In this document: positions 1-8,740 of the stretch, one piece after another
How positions within the stretch are numbered: the stretch's first letter is position 1
Layout of the letters: the number at the start of each line of letters is the position of its first letter
Assembly: GCA_002709045.1 (NCBI GenBank)
Contig: PAPJ01000041.1
Coordinates: forward strand, 1 to 64,000
DNA length: 64,000 bases
Reading direction: 5' to 3'
DNA from: Planctomycetaceae bacterium
GTDB taxonomy: Bacteria > Planctomycetota > Planctomycetia > Pirellulales > Pirellulaceae
Program-made: the position numbers and the translations under genes
Notes under the pieces: generated by a model
What the model was told of the DNA's origin: nothing
The model's database searches: none
What the model saw: the letters and a program-made list of their open reading frames with translations, nothing else

Positions 1-2948
1 AATTACCCGAAGCAATACTTGGCGGCACGGACACCTGGCTTAAAGTTAATTTACAGGTCTCCGGAGCTCCCAACTCGAGTTATACTGTCGCGCAATTCTC
101 AAGATCCAATGCTCATCCCGACGATAAGAATGCACCTTCGATCTTTGAATTAACTACGACAACCGGAGGAATACTCGAACGACTCACACTCAATGAAGAT
201 TCCCCAGAACAAACGGTCTCATTAACGAACATCACCGCGGGTCCTAACGAGTCCCAGCCATTGTCGGTGTTGGCTGAAAGCGACAATGCCGGTTTAATCA
301 GTGAGATCCATGTCTCTTACGACTCTCCCGGATCGGTTGGAGAACTTCATTTCACCCCGGCAGCGAACCAGCATGGTCAGGCGACGATCAGCGTGACGGT
401 GGAAGATGGCGGGCTTGATAACGACCTGAGTACGGTAGGAGATAATCTTACGACCACCGAAACCTTTGAAGTGATTGTCACCCCTGACAATGACACACCG
501 CTGGCCAATAATGATGCCTACACGGTATGGGAAGACTCACACAGCAATATGCTGGATGTACTAACCAATGACACCCATAGCTCTGATGCAGGCGAAACCT
601 TCCTGATCACCGAAATCGATGCTGCCAACGTGCTTGGTGACCTGGAGATCGTAGCAGATGGAGAACAAATCTCTTATACACCTCAGACTAACTTCTCGGG
701 GATCGAAACCTTCACGTACACCATCACTGATAACGAAGGATCACGAGCAACCGCCTCGGTATCTATCGAAGTCAAAGAAACCAACGATGCTCCTGTCGCC
801 AGTGACGACACCTTCGAGGTAAATGAAGATTCCGTGAACAATACTCTGGATGTACTGGCAAACGATCACGACGGTGGTGACCCGGGAGATTCGATTCGCA
901 TTCTGGATGTCAATCATCAGCAGGTCACTATTGCTGAGGACGGATTATCACTGAACTACACACCGGAATCTGACTTCCACGGACAACTGGAGTTCAGCTA
1001 TTCGATCGTCGATCAAGGCGGGGACACATCCTCGGCCAACGTGACTCTCACCGTAAACAACGTGGGGGATGCACCAGTGGCAATCGATGATCACTATCAG
1101 TTCCTGCAAACCGATGACATCATTGTTCTAGGATTAACACAAAACGATTCTGCCGGACCGGATGCTAATAGTTCGATACAGATTATCGACATCTCCAACA
1201 CTGACTCAGGCAATGACGTAACCATCGGTCAGGATGGACAGTCGGTCACCTATCACAACTACAATGGCATCTCCGGTTTAGACCGCTTCACCTATACCAT
1301 CGAGAACCAGGACGGCCTGCGTGACTCTGCCACCGTCACACTGGAACTGGAACGGGTCAACCATGACCCGGATGCACGGGACGATTACTTCACGATCACT
1401 GACGGAACTCAGAACCAGACACTCGATGTACTGGCTAATGACTCCACGATGCCTGACACCGGTGAAGTATTAACCATCACTGACGTTCACAACGATTCGG
1501 ATAGTCTGGTTGAAATATCCAGTGATGGGAAAACTCTGCTATTCAGCACACTCGAAACAGGTGATGCCAGCCAAAAACAATTCACCTATACCATCTCTGA
1601 TGGGAATGGCGGCGTTGCTGAAGCAAATGTCATCGTAGAGATTGACGTTGTCATCGAACCACCGTCAGATGACCTGAGAGCTGGACTACAGGAAACCTAC
1701 AGTGCTCTGGAACTGGATGACAACGGCTACGCCCTGCTCGACGTCCTGAAAAACGAACGTCTGGCACCAGGATACTTCAACGAGCCGATGGAACTGGTAA
1801 GCATTGAATACAACGGTGACGGCAGTGCCGTTATTAACACCGATCAAAATGCTATCCTCTATCATCCCGGAGATGATCTGGTTACCACCGAATCAATCAC
1901 CTACACCTTCACCGACTCCATCCACTCTCATTATCAGGCTACAGCCACCATCCAGATCGCCGAGCATTCTCAGCAGGACGACATGGTTCAGTTCATGCCG
2001 GTAATCTACGAAACCGGCACAAACAACATCATCCATGAGATCGATGTAGATCAGCCGTTTGACATTGCCGTCACGGTTCAGGACATCCGTCCTGAAATAA
2101 TGGATAATTACGCCGGAGTATTCGCCGCTTACATGGATGTCCTCTACACTTCCGAGGCCATCGAACTGGATGCAGACAGCCTGCAGTACTCAGCTCAGTA
2201 TCGCAATGCGGTCTCCGGAGACCTTGACTCACTCGGATGCATCGATGAAGTGGGGGCCATGCAGGCAGGGTTCTCACCACTGGGTCCTGATGCTCTGGAA
2301 TTATTCCGCATCACTGCCACTGGGATCGACGTCGGTGTCACCGAGATCCAGACCAACCCGGCCGATATTGACCTGGTCTCTGACACGCTTGTCTTTGAGC
2401 CACCTTCAGCACTACTTGATACCCAAATCGATTATGCCACCGCCACACTGGAAATCCTCACTCCGGATCCATATGGCCATCTGGACATCAACGATGACGG
2501 TCAGGTCACACCTATCGATGCATTGCACTTAGTTAACGACCTGAACTTCAACGGAGCCCGACCTCTCAACCTCGACGCAGAAATGCTTGAGGCAGAAGGG
2601 GAGGTTATCGGTGCAGGCCACAGAGCACGCCACCTCGACGTCAATCGCGACAACTACATCTCACCACTCGACGCCTTGGCTATCATTAATCACCTTAACG
2701 CTCCACCGGAAATGGCTGAAGGAGAGGGTCCGATCCTCACCGACATGGGTCTTCAGCAAGACAGGATTACACGCACCGACAATCTCCCTGAAACCATTGT
2801 CGCCACGGAAGCTATCCAGCTTCAGGCTACTGCTGAAGCACAGCGTGAGTCATGGAGCCAGCAGGTAGAAAGTGTCTTCGAATCCTTCGAACTACAACAA
2901 GTCGACGCTGAAGACGACCTACTCGAACTGATTAGCAAAAGGAATTAG
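1..2948 (+). CDS. Giant secreted Tandem-95/cadherin-like repeat protein with C-terminal dockerin (5' partial)
   Basis: The frame is open from the left edge (first full codon at base 3), so this is the C-terminal 981 residues of a larger protein; the TTG at 261 is not a credible start. About five repeats of 90-100 residues follow one another, each opening with a motif like PVASDDTFEVNEDS and then LDVLANDxD, as in Tandem-95/VCBS-type Ig-like domains. A region at about bases 1980-2460 (FDIAVTVQDIR, then GVFAAYMDVLYTS) resembles a cohesin-like fold. Two dockerin type I segments follow: HLDINDDGQVTPIDALHLV near 2479 and HLDVNRDNYISPLDALAII near 2632, each with Asp/Asn calcium ligands. Giant surface proteins of this make-up are common in planctomycetes. 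Function is inferred to be extracellular adhesion or assembly; the partner is unknown. Confidence 0.85.
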   Translation, partial: LPEAILGGTDTWLKVNLQVSGAPNSSYTVAQFSRSNAHPDDKNAPSIFELTTTTGGILERLTLNEDSPEQTVSLTNITAGPNESQPLSVLAESDNAGLISEIHVSYDSPGSVGELHFTPAANQHGQATISVTVEDGGLDNDLSTVGDNLTTTETFEVIVTPDNDTPLANNDAYTVWEDSHSNMLDVLTNDTHSSDAGETFLITEIDAANVLGDLEIVADGEQISYTPQTNFSGIETFTYTITDNEGSRATASVSIEVKETNDAPVASDDTFEVNEDSVNNTLDVLANDHDGGDPGDSIRILDVNHQQVTIAEDGLSLNYTPESDFHGQLEFSYSIVDQGGDTSSANVTLTVNNVGDAPVAIDDHYQFLQTDDIIVLGLTQNDSAGPDANSSIQIIDISNTDSGNDVTIGQDGQSVTYHNYNGISGLDRFTYTIENQDGLRDSATVTLELERVNHDPDARDDYFTITDGTQNQTLDVLANDSTMPDTGEVLTITDVHNDSDSLVEISSDGKTLLFSTLETGDASQKQFTYTISDGNGGVAEANVIVEIDVVIEPPSDDLRAGLQETYSALELDDNGYALLDVLKNERLAPGYFNEPMELVSIEYNGDGSAVINTDQNAILYHPGDDLVTTESITYTFTDSIHSHYQATATIQIAEHSQQDDMVQFMPVIYETGTNNIIHEIDVDQPFDIAVTVQDIRPEIMDNYAGVFAAYMDVLYTSEAIELDADSLQYSAQYRNAVSGDLDSLGCIDEVGAMQAGFSPLGPDALELFRITATGIDVGVTEIQTNPADIDLVSDTLVFEPPSALLDTQIDYATATLEILTPDPYGHLDINDDGQVTPIDALHLVNDLNFNGARPLNLDAEMLEAEGEVIGAGHRARHLDVNRDNYISPLDALAIINHLNAPPEMAEGEGPILTDMGLQQDRITRTDNLPETIVATEAIQLQATAEAQRESWSQQVESVFESFELQQVDAEDDLLELISKRN

Positions 2949-3016
2949 AAACCAAACCAGGGCTATCCCTACGGCGTTCCTCTTCTGGAAAACCGTGGGG
3001 AAAACCCTGATTCGAA

Positions 3017-3045
3017 TTGTTATCAGCGTGCTGAGATAAACTTTT
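3017..3045. terminator. Possible hairpin between convergent genes
   Basis: TTATC and AGC pair with GCT and GATAA around a short loop, with a two-base bulge, and the run ACTTTTAC follows on the plus strand. It sits between the convergent ends of the dockerin protein and the FG-GAP protein. The stem is weak, so this is tentative. Confidence 0.25.
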
Positions 3046-5029
3046 ACTGACGCACGTAATACATACGGCCATCTTCGGCACCGCCTAAATAATCGGGCTT
3101 GCCATCTCCATTGAAATCGACAACCGTCGGACTGGTCGTATGGCCCCGGATATTACGTTCAACTAACGGACCTACGTCTTCAAACGTCCACTGCCCGTTA
3201 GCAGCTGTTCTTTGGAGGAATAAGTTCGCATTTGTCGAATTTACGAGGAGATCCAATTTTCCGTCCCCATTCCAATCCGCAAACCAAATCTTCCGCCGGC
3301 CGCTACGGCCGGCCTCACCATTGTTGAGTCGCAACAGGCCAGGCCCTTTTTCGACAACCCTATGACCACTATTGGTGACGCTGTTATTTACCGCGTGAAA
3401 GACACGCTCCGGTCCTAAAAGTTTAAGTGACTCACCATCTCGTACGCGGCGAAACAATGCTAAGTATCCTTCATGATCTAACATCACTAAATCCAACAGT
3501 CCATCACCTGTCCAATCAATGGCGACAGGCGTCGTTCTCCACTGCGACACTAGTTCGTTCGGATCCGGTTTCCACCACATCCAACTCGGCTTCAAAGACG
3601 CTCCTTTCCATTCAACCTCAATGGATTGAGCGGCGGCAAATACCGGCAACTTGCGATTGCCGATATTCCTCAACCATTCGATTCGTCCCCAGATACCATT
3701 GACCAGGATATCCGGCAAACCATCATGATCCCAATCCGCAATACTCAACGTGGAGTATCCCCATTTGGATTCGGCTGGGCCCTGAATGCTGCCGTTAGGT
3801 CCAGCCATCGGGCGGTAGACTTTTCCACCGGCTTGAATTTTCACCGGAGCCGCCCATTTTGGAGACTCCACACCAGCGCCACTGAGGTTTTCAAACAACT
3901 CAATATAACCAGCGGTATTCCCCGAAATAATGTCGTAGTCCCCATCACTGTCCCAATCGAATCCAACCGGCGTAGCCAAGGCTCCACTTTTTAAAGTATC
4001 TGCCTTTTGCTGAAAATAGACCGGCGATTTAAAGACCGGCAATTGGTCATCCAGCACACCTGTGTTTTCCACCAGAGCCACTCGTCCGTCTTCATCTCCA
4101 ACCACAAGATCCATATCGCCATCGTGATCCCAGTCTATGGCAACGGGCACGATCATCTGAAGTTCCATCTCCAAAGGTGTTCCCTTGTCATTCTTCAATG
4201 GCACTCCGGCGGCATATATTGGCTGCTGACGTGTACCAGTATTCTGAAAATACGTGAATCCATCAACGAACTCACCACACAACAAATCCAGATCCCCATC
4301 ATGATCAAAGTCTTCAAAATTAGGTGAGGGGCAACCGTAAGTATCCACAGGTTTTCCACCTGCTGACAATTGCATAGGCGTATCAGGATAGTGAGGGTCT
4401 GCTGTAGTACCCTCATTAAGAAACACGAATACGAAGCCATGTAGTTTTCCATTAGTCCAGTTACCGTCACTGTCCCAGGCATCATCCCAGCCATAGAAAC
4501 TCCAGTCTTCAATACCGCAAATCAAGTCATCAGTACCATCCCCATTAAAATCAACATAGCGCCACTGGTTATGCCGCACCTTAGGCCCCTTTGTTTGCTT
4601 ACCGCGATGGCGATACCAATTCGAAGCTAACGGAAGTTTCTCAGGGTTACCGGTTCCTATTGTTATGAAGTTCCGATATTCTTTCCCCGGACTTAATACT
4701 CGCATTCCATTTGCAGTGTAGCTGGGCATCACATAATGAACTGTCGAACTTAGTTTCTTGGCCGGCTCGAACACAGGCAACCGGTTCTCAGCCGTACTTC
4801 CGTGGCTATTTTCGAAAAACCAAACGCCGTTATGCGGTTTATCCGGGCAGGACACCAACAAATCCAAATCTCCGTCTCCGTCCGCATCGCACGGTACAGG
4901 CCAGGCCCAAAGTCCCACTCCGAGATCAACAACCAGGCCTGGATTGTTGTATTTAAGTGGCTCGACATCCTGAGCGAAGATGAAAGACGAAAGTAACAGA
5001 CAAAGCGATAAGGGTCGTAAAATATTCAT
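3044..5029 (-). CDS. Secreted FG-GAP/VCBS repeat protein
   Basis: The protein has 661 residues from the ATG at 5029. That start gives a clean signal peptide (MNILRPLSLCLLLSSFIFA); the frame opens eight codons further upstream. At least nine calcium-binding FG-GAP loops follow, for example DGDGDLDLLV, DFNGDGTDDLI, DFDHDGDLDLLCG, DWDHDGDMDLVVG, DWTGDGLLDLVM and DFNGDGKPDYLGG, spaced as in an integrin-alpha-like beta-propeller. No catalytic domain is visible. Such proteins are abundant in planctomycetes and are thought to bind ligands or polysaccharide outside the cytoplasm, but no substrate can be read here. The gene is divergent from the downstream oxidoreductase, with about 100 bases between them. 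Confidence 0.85.
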   Translation of the reverse strand: MNILRPLSLCLLLSSFIFAQDVEPLKYNNPGLVVDLGVGLWAWPVPCDADGDGDLDLLVSCPDKPHNGVWFFENSHGSTAENRLPVFEPAKKLSSTVHYVMPSYTANGMRVLSPGKEYRNFITIGTGNPEKLPLASNWYRHRGKQTKGPKVRHNQWRYVDFNGDGTDDLICGIEDWSFYGWDDAWDSDGNWTNGKLHGFVFVFLNEGTTADPHYPDTPMQLSAGGKPVDTYGCPSPNFEDFDHDGDLDLLCGEFVDGFTYFQNTGTRQQPIYAAGVPLKNDKGTPLEMELQMIVPVAIDWDHDGDMDLVVGDEDGRVALVENTGVLDDQLPVFKSPVYFQQKADTLKSGALATPVGFDWDSDGDYDIISGNTAGYIELFENLSGAGVESPKWAAPVKIQAGGKVYRPMAGPNGSIQGPAESKWGYSTLSIADWDHDGLPDILVNGIWGRIEWLRNIGNRKLPVFAAAQSIEVEWKGASLKPSWMWWKPDPNELVSQWRTTPVAIDWTGDGLLDLVMLDHEGYLALFRRVRDGESLKLLGPERVFHAVNNSVTNSGHRVVEKGPGLLRLNNGEAGRSGRRKIWFADWNGDGKLDLLVNSTNANLFLQRTAANGQWTFEDVGPLVERNIRGHTTSPTVVDFNGDGKPDYLGGAEDGRMYYVRQ

Positions 5030-5127
5030 GCAATCATTATAAAGCCAGAACACTGAAATTGTTGCTAACGTTCCGGTAATAGACGAAAATCAAAATCATA
5101 CGAACAATCAAACAGGAACTTCCGATC

Positions 5128-6465
5128 ATGACAAAACAAAAGCAAACTCGCCGACAATTCGCCAAAACTGCAGTCGCTGCATCGACGCTTTTTACGGCAC
5201 CCGCATTTCTCCGGGCTCGCAATCTCAATGAACGGCTGGACATTGCTGTTATTGGTACAGGTGGCCGAGGGGGATCGAACCTGCGTAGTGTAGAGTCCGA
5301 AAACGTCGTCGCGGTCTGTGATGTGAACCGCACCAATTTGAAATTTGCTGAAGATCGTCACCCTCAGGCTCAGTCTTTCAATGACTTCCGCAAACTATAC
5401 GACAACGTCAAAAACTTTGATGCGGTGGTCGTTAGTACCTGTGAACACACACATGCATTCGCAACGCTTCCTGCACTGCAGATGAAAAAACACGTCTACT
5501 GCGAAAAACCACTGACTTATAACATTGCCGAGTGTCGTAGAATTCGAGAGGAAGCCGCGAAAGCCGGCGTTGCCACTCAAATGGGTACTCAGATTCATGC
5601 CGGAACGAATTATCGCCGCGTTGTGGAACTGGTACAGTCCGGTGCCATCGGCGAGATCAGCGAATGTCACGTTTGGGTGGGACGTGCCTGGGGCCGGCAG
5701 TCGAAGGAAGATGCAACGAAACACGGGGACATCGTTTTTGCACAGGAAAAGCCTGCGGTCAGCGACTCCATTCCCACCGGACTAAGCTGGGACTTATGGC
5801 TCGGGCCAGCACCCGAACGTGCATTTAACAATGTTTATTTCCCCGGTCCCAAGTGGTATCGCTGGTGGGACTTTGGCAACGGAACAATGTCAGACCTAGG
5901 CAGTCATTGGGTAGACCTGCCATTCTGGGCCCTCGGTCTCAAAGCACCTGCTGTGATTTCCGCCTCAGGTCCTGAAGCACATGAGCAACTGGCGCCGGCT
6001 TCCATGACGGCTAGTTACACCTATGAAAAGACAAAAGAACAGCCTGGCTTGCAGCTTCACTGGTATCAAGGCACCTATAAGCCGCCGGCCTGGATCAACG
6101 GTGATATTCCTCAATGGGGAAGCGGTGTATTATTTGTGGGTACCAAAGGAATGCTCTTGTCTGATTACGGTCAACACATCCTCTTACCAGAGGAAAATTT
6201 TAAAGATTTCAAACGACCGGAACCTAGCATAGCCAATTCCATTGGTCATCACGCAGAATGGCTTCACGCCTGCAAGACAGGTGCGCCAACGACCTGTAAT
6301 TTTGAGTACTCCGGCCTGTTAACCGAGGCGAATCATCTGGGTAACGTCGCTTTCCGCAGCGGCAAAACCCTTAAATGGAACACTAAAAAGATGGAGGTTA
6401 CCAATCATTCGGACGCTGAACGGTTCATACATCGTGAATATCGTAAGGGCTGGACGCTGAGCTAA
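5128..6465 (+). CDS. Tat-exported Gfo/Idh/MocA family oxidoreductase
   Basis: The 445-residue protein opens with a twin-arginine signal ([16 protein letters not shown], residues 7-22). A Rossmann NAD(P)-binding motif follows ([11 protein letters not shown], about 40-50), and then the family EKP motif (YCEKPLTYN, about 124-132), whose Lys is usually catalytic. The C-terminal half matches the alpha/beta dimerisation and substrate domain, with [16 protein letters not shown] as in planctomycete members. These enzymes oxidise or reduce sugars and inositols; the substrate is not evident. Tat export of a pre-folded, cofactor-loaded form is the usual explanation for the signal. CAGGAA before the ATG is a reasonable ribosome site. 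Confidence 0.9.
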   Translation: MTKQKQTRRQFAKTAVAASTLFTAPAFLRARNLNERLDIAVIGTGGRGGSNLRSVESENVVAVCDVNRTNLKFAEDRHPQAQSFNDFRKLYDNVKNFDAVVVSTCEHTHAFATLPALQMKKHVYCEKPLTYNIAECRRIREEAAKAGVATQMGTQIHAGTNYRRVVELVQSGAIGEISECHVWVGRAWGRQSKEDATKHGDIVFAQEKPAVSDSIPTGLSWDLWLGPAPERAFNNVYFPGPKWYRWWDFGNGTMSDLGSHWVDLPFWALGLKAPAVISASGPEAHEQLAPASMTASYTYEKTKEQPGLQLHWYQGTYKPPAWINGDIPQWGSGVLFVGTKGMLLSDYGQHILLPEENFKDFKRPEPSIANSIGHHAEWLHACKTGAPTTCNFEYSGLLTEANHLGNVAFRSGKTLKWNTKKMEVTNHSDAERFIHREYRKGWTLS

Positions 6466-6580
6466 AGAATCGAGGTTGCTTTAGTTCACATAAATTGGAA
6501 GAATACGATCAATTCGCATTCGGGTAAATTAGCGAAAAATCGGTCATTAACTTCCATGTATGTAACGAAAGACTTTCTCG

Positions 6581-6754
6581 ATGAACGAGACACTTCCCAC
6601 ATGCGACTGCCCAAACTGTAAACCACTGGTAAATCTGTTGCTAAACCGCATTCGCGAGCTCGAGGCCGAAATAGAACAGTCCGGCTCTACGATGACAAAT
6701 CATCGTCGCTTATTGCTCAGCCAACTGGAACAACTCGACAAACTGGCTTCCTAA
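6581..6754 (+). CDS. Small cysteine-containing protein, 57 residues
   Basis: This short frame starts MNETLPTCDCPNCKPLV and ends QLDKLAS. It has a CxCxxC cluster (residues 8, 10 and 13) followed by a Leu/Glu/Arg-rich segment that could form a helix or short coiled coil. Composition looks protein-like and the frame fills the gap between two genes. No strong ribosome site is seen. The Cys cluster could bind zinc or iron. I do not recognise the family, and chance is not excluded. Confidence 0.4.
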   Translation: MNETLPTCDCPNCKPLVNLLLNRIRELEAEIEQSGSTMTNHRRLLLSQLEQLDKLAS

Positions 6755-6788
6755 TTAATGGGTTACCAAAGCGAGTCTGTTGTTATGG

Positions 6789-8705
6789 CTATGGTTTTGA
6801 TTGTTCCACTATTATTTGCTGGTTGAGTTGGGTTGGATTGGCAACTTGCAGGTTACCATTGGGCCATAACACTTCAACGGCTACTGATTCTGTTGTTTTT
6901 GCCAGACCAAATGTAAGTACTGTTTCGGTCTGCGACAAATAGCTCTTTGACGGCATCATCACTCTTCTTTGAACGGCACTGTCATTGGTGAGGGTGACTA
7001 CTGCACCGATTCCCTGTCGGTTGTCCGTCGTACCGCGAAGCACAACCCGCAACCAGTTATTATCCAGCTCCTGATCATTTCTCAGGAGACGAGGTGACCG
7101 TCCACTCGTTGTAATAAGAAGGTCTAAATCACCATCCCCATCAATATCGGCATAGGTCGCCCCGCGACCTACCAAAGGTACAAAAAATTCCTCGCCCAGA
7201 TTATTTTCATTCATACGAATAAATTCAGTCTCGTAATCAAACCCGGCATTCCAAAACAGTTGGGGGGCCTGTTCGTAAAACTGACTTTCCTGAACTTTAT
7301 TAATTTCTTCCTCAAGATGTCCGTTAGCTCCGAAAATATCGAGTCTTCCATCAAGATCGAAGTCAAAAAAGAACATCCCGAAGGTAAGATCTGACCGAGT
7401 TTGCGGACCGAAACCTGTGGAAATAGCTTCATCAACAAAAGATAGTGTTGCACCTTCACAGACATACAAAGCGCTCATTTCGTTAGCGAAGTTACCTATA
7501 CCAATTCCCAGACATTCATCATTTCTGAAATTAGCGGCATCAATTCCCATCGCCCCGCGGGCATTCCCGTTTGGGTCAAAAGCGATTCCTGCAAGAATCC
7601 CTGTCTCCTCAAATGACTGATCGCCCTGATTGATAAACAAAAAATTTCGGACGGTATCATTGGATACCACAAGATCCAAAAAGCCATCAAGATTTACATC
7701 GACGGGAACGACGCCGAGCGACTTTCCAACAGCAACACCTTCCTGATCTTTATTGGTAATCTGGATACCTGCTTGTTCACTTATATCTGCAAACGTTCCA
7801 TCTCCATTATTTTCATAAAGCTGACTAAACGATCCACCAAATGATGTGGGAGGACCATAGGCTCTACCAACTCCGACAAGACTAAAACCCTGACTAATAT
7901 CAATTTCCTTTGACCAGGTAATGTAATTACACACGAAGAGATCTAAATCTCCATCATTTTCCATATCAAACCATGCACAGCTTGTGGACCAATTATTGAC
8001 GTCTCCGGACAACCCCGAAATTTGGGTTTGATCAGTAAACACACCATTATCATTTCGCAACAGTCGATTACCTCCCAGCGCTGAGATGAACAGATCAACA
8101 TCACCATCATTATCGTAATCAGCAACGGCACACCCCATGCCATACATTTCGACGTTCAAACCTGTCTGCTCTGATACGTCTGTGTAAATCCCCCGACCAT
8201 CGTTTTCGTAGAGTTTGCTGGTGGCCACGGAATTCTGCGTTTCCGATTGTTCCCATATTTTGGAGTTAATCAGCAAAATATCCTGATCGCCATCATTATC
8301 GTAATCCAGAAATGCACAACCTCCGCCCATGGTTTCAGGAAGCAACTTCTGGCCACTGGCACCATTTTCATGATTAAACTGCAAACCGGAGAGCTCTGTG
8401 ATATCCGTAAACGTCACATTGGGTATGGGGGTGATATGTGCCTCGTCTTCTTCACCGAAATTACGGGCCTGTACTTCTTTGCGGTCTGTTTGGTTAAGCT
8501 TAATTTCCTGTTCTGTTTCCCGAACCACAAATAAGTACACCAATACCCCGATAACAGCCAACACAAGAATAAAGACCAGCGAACGCCGCAGCATCACGCC
8601 AATGATTTCATCGTTTTCTTCATCGATGATTAATTCTTCATCCATCACGTTGGGCCCTTCGGTTGAAGTTCCAGATTCATCCGTGTGAGAATTATGATTA
8701 TCCAC
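6789..8705 (-). CDS. Membrane-anchored FG-GAP protein with ASPIC/UnbV domain (CRTAC1-like)
   Basis: The GTG start at 8705 is preceded by AGAGGC. After an acidic N-terminus there is one membrane helix (about residues 42-61), so the bulk should lie outside the cytoplasmic membrane. At least six FG-GAP loops follow (DYDNDGDQDILLI, DYDNDGDVDLFIS, DMENDGDLDLFVC, DVNLDGFLDLVVS, DFDLDGRLDIFGA, DIDGDGDLDLLIT). The C-terminus is an ASPIC/UnbV domain (GIGAVVTLTNDS, then VEVLWPNGNLQ). The opening VTFTDITELSGLQFNHENGA is typical of CRTAC1-like proteins. It starts 35 bases after the multihaem cytochrome gene on the same strand, so the two are probably co-transcribed. Function is unknown. Confidence 0.85.
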   Translation of the reverse strand: MDNHNSHTDESGTSTEGPNVMDEELIIDEENDEIIGVMLRRSLVFILVLAVIGVLVYLFVVRETEQEIKLNQTDRKEVQARNFGEEDEAHITPIPNVTFTDITELSGLQFNHENGASGQKLLPETMGGGCAFLDYDNDGDQDILLINSKIWEQSETQNSVATSKLYENDGRGIYTDVSEQTGLNVEMYGMGCAVADYDNDGDVDLFISALGGNRLLRNDNGVFTDQTQISGLSGDVNNWSTSCAWFDMENDGDLDLFVCNYITWSKEIDISQGFSLVGVGRAYGPPTSFGGSFSQLYENNGDGTFADISEQAGIQITNKDQEGVAVGKSLGVVPVDVNLDGFLDLVVSNDTVRNFLFINQGDQSFEETGILAGIAFDPNGNARGAMGIDAANFRNDECLGIGIGNFANEMSALYVCEGATLSFVDEAISTGFGPQTRSDLTFGMFFFDFDLDGRLDIFGANGHLEEEINKVQESQFYEQAPQLFWNAGFDYETEFIRMNENNLGEEFFVPLVGRGATYADIDGDGDLDLLITTSGRSPRLLRNDQELDNNWLRVVLRGTTDNRQGIGAVVTLTNDSAVQRRVMMPSKSYLSQTETVLTFGLAKTTESVAVEVLWPNGNLQVANPTQLNQQIIVEQSKP

Positions 8706-8740
8706 AGTTTGCCTCTTTAAACAGCTTAAGCCTCAGTTGA

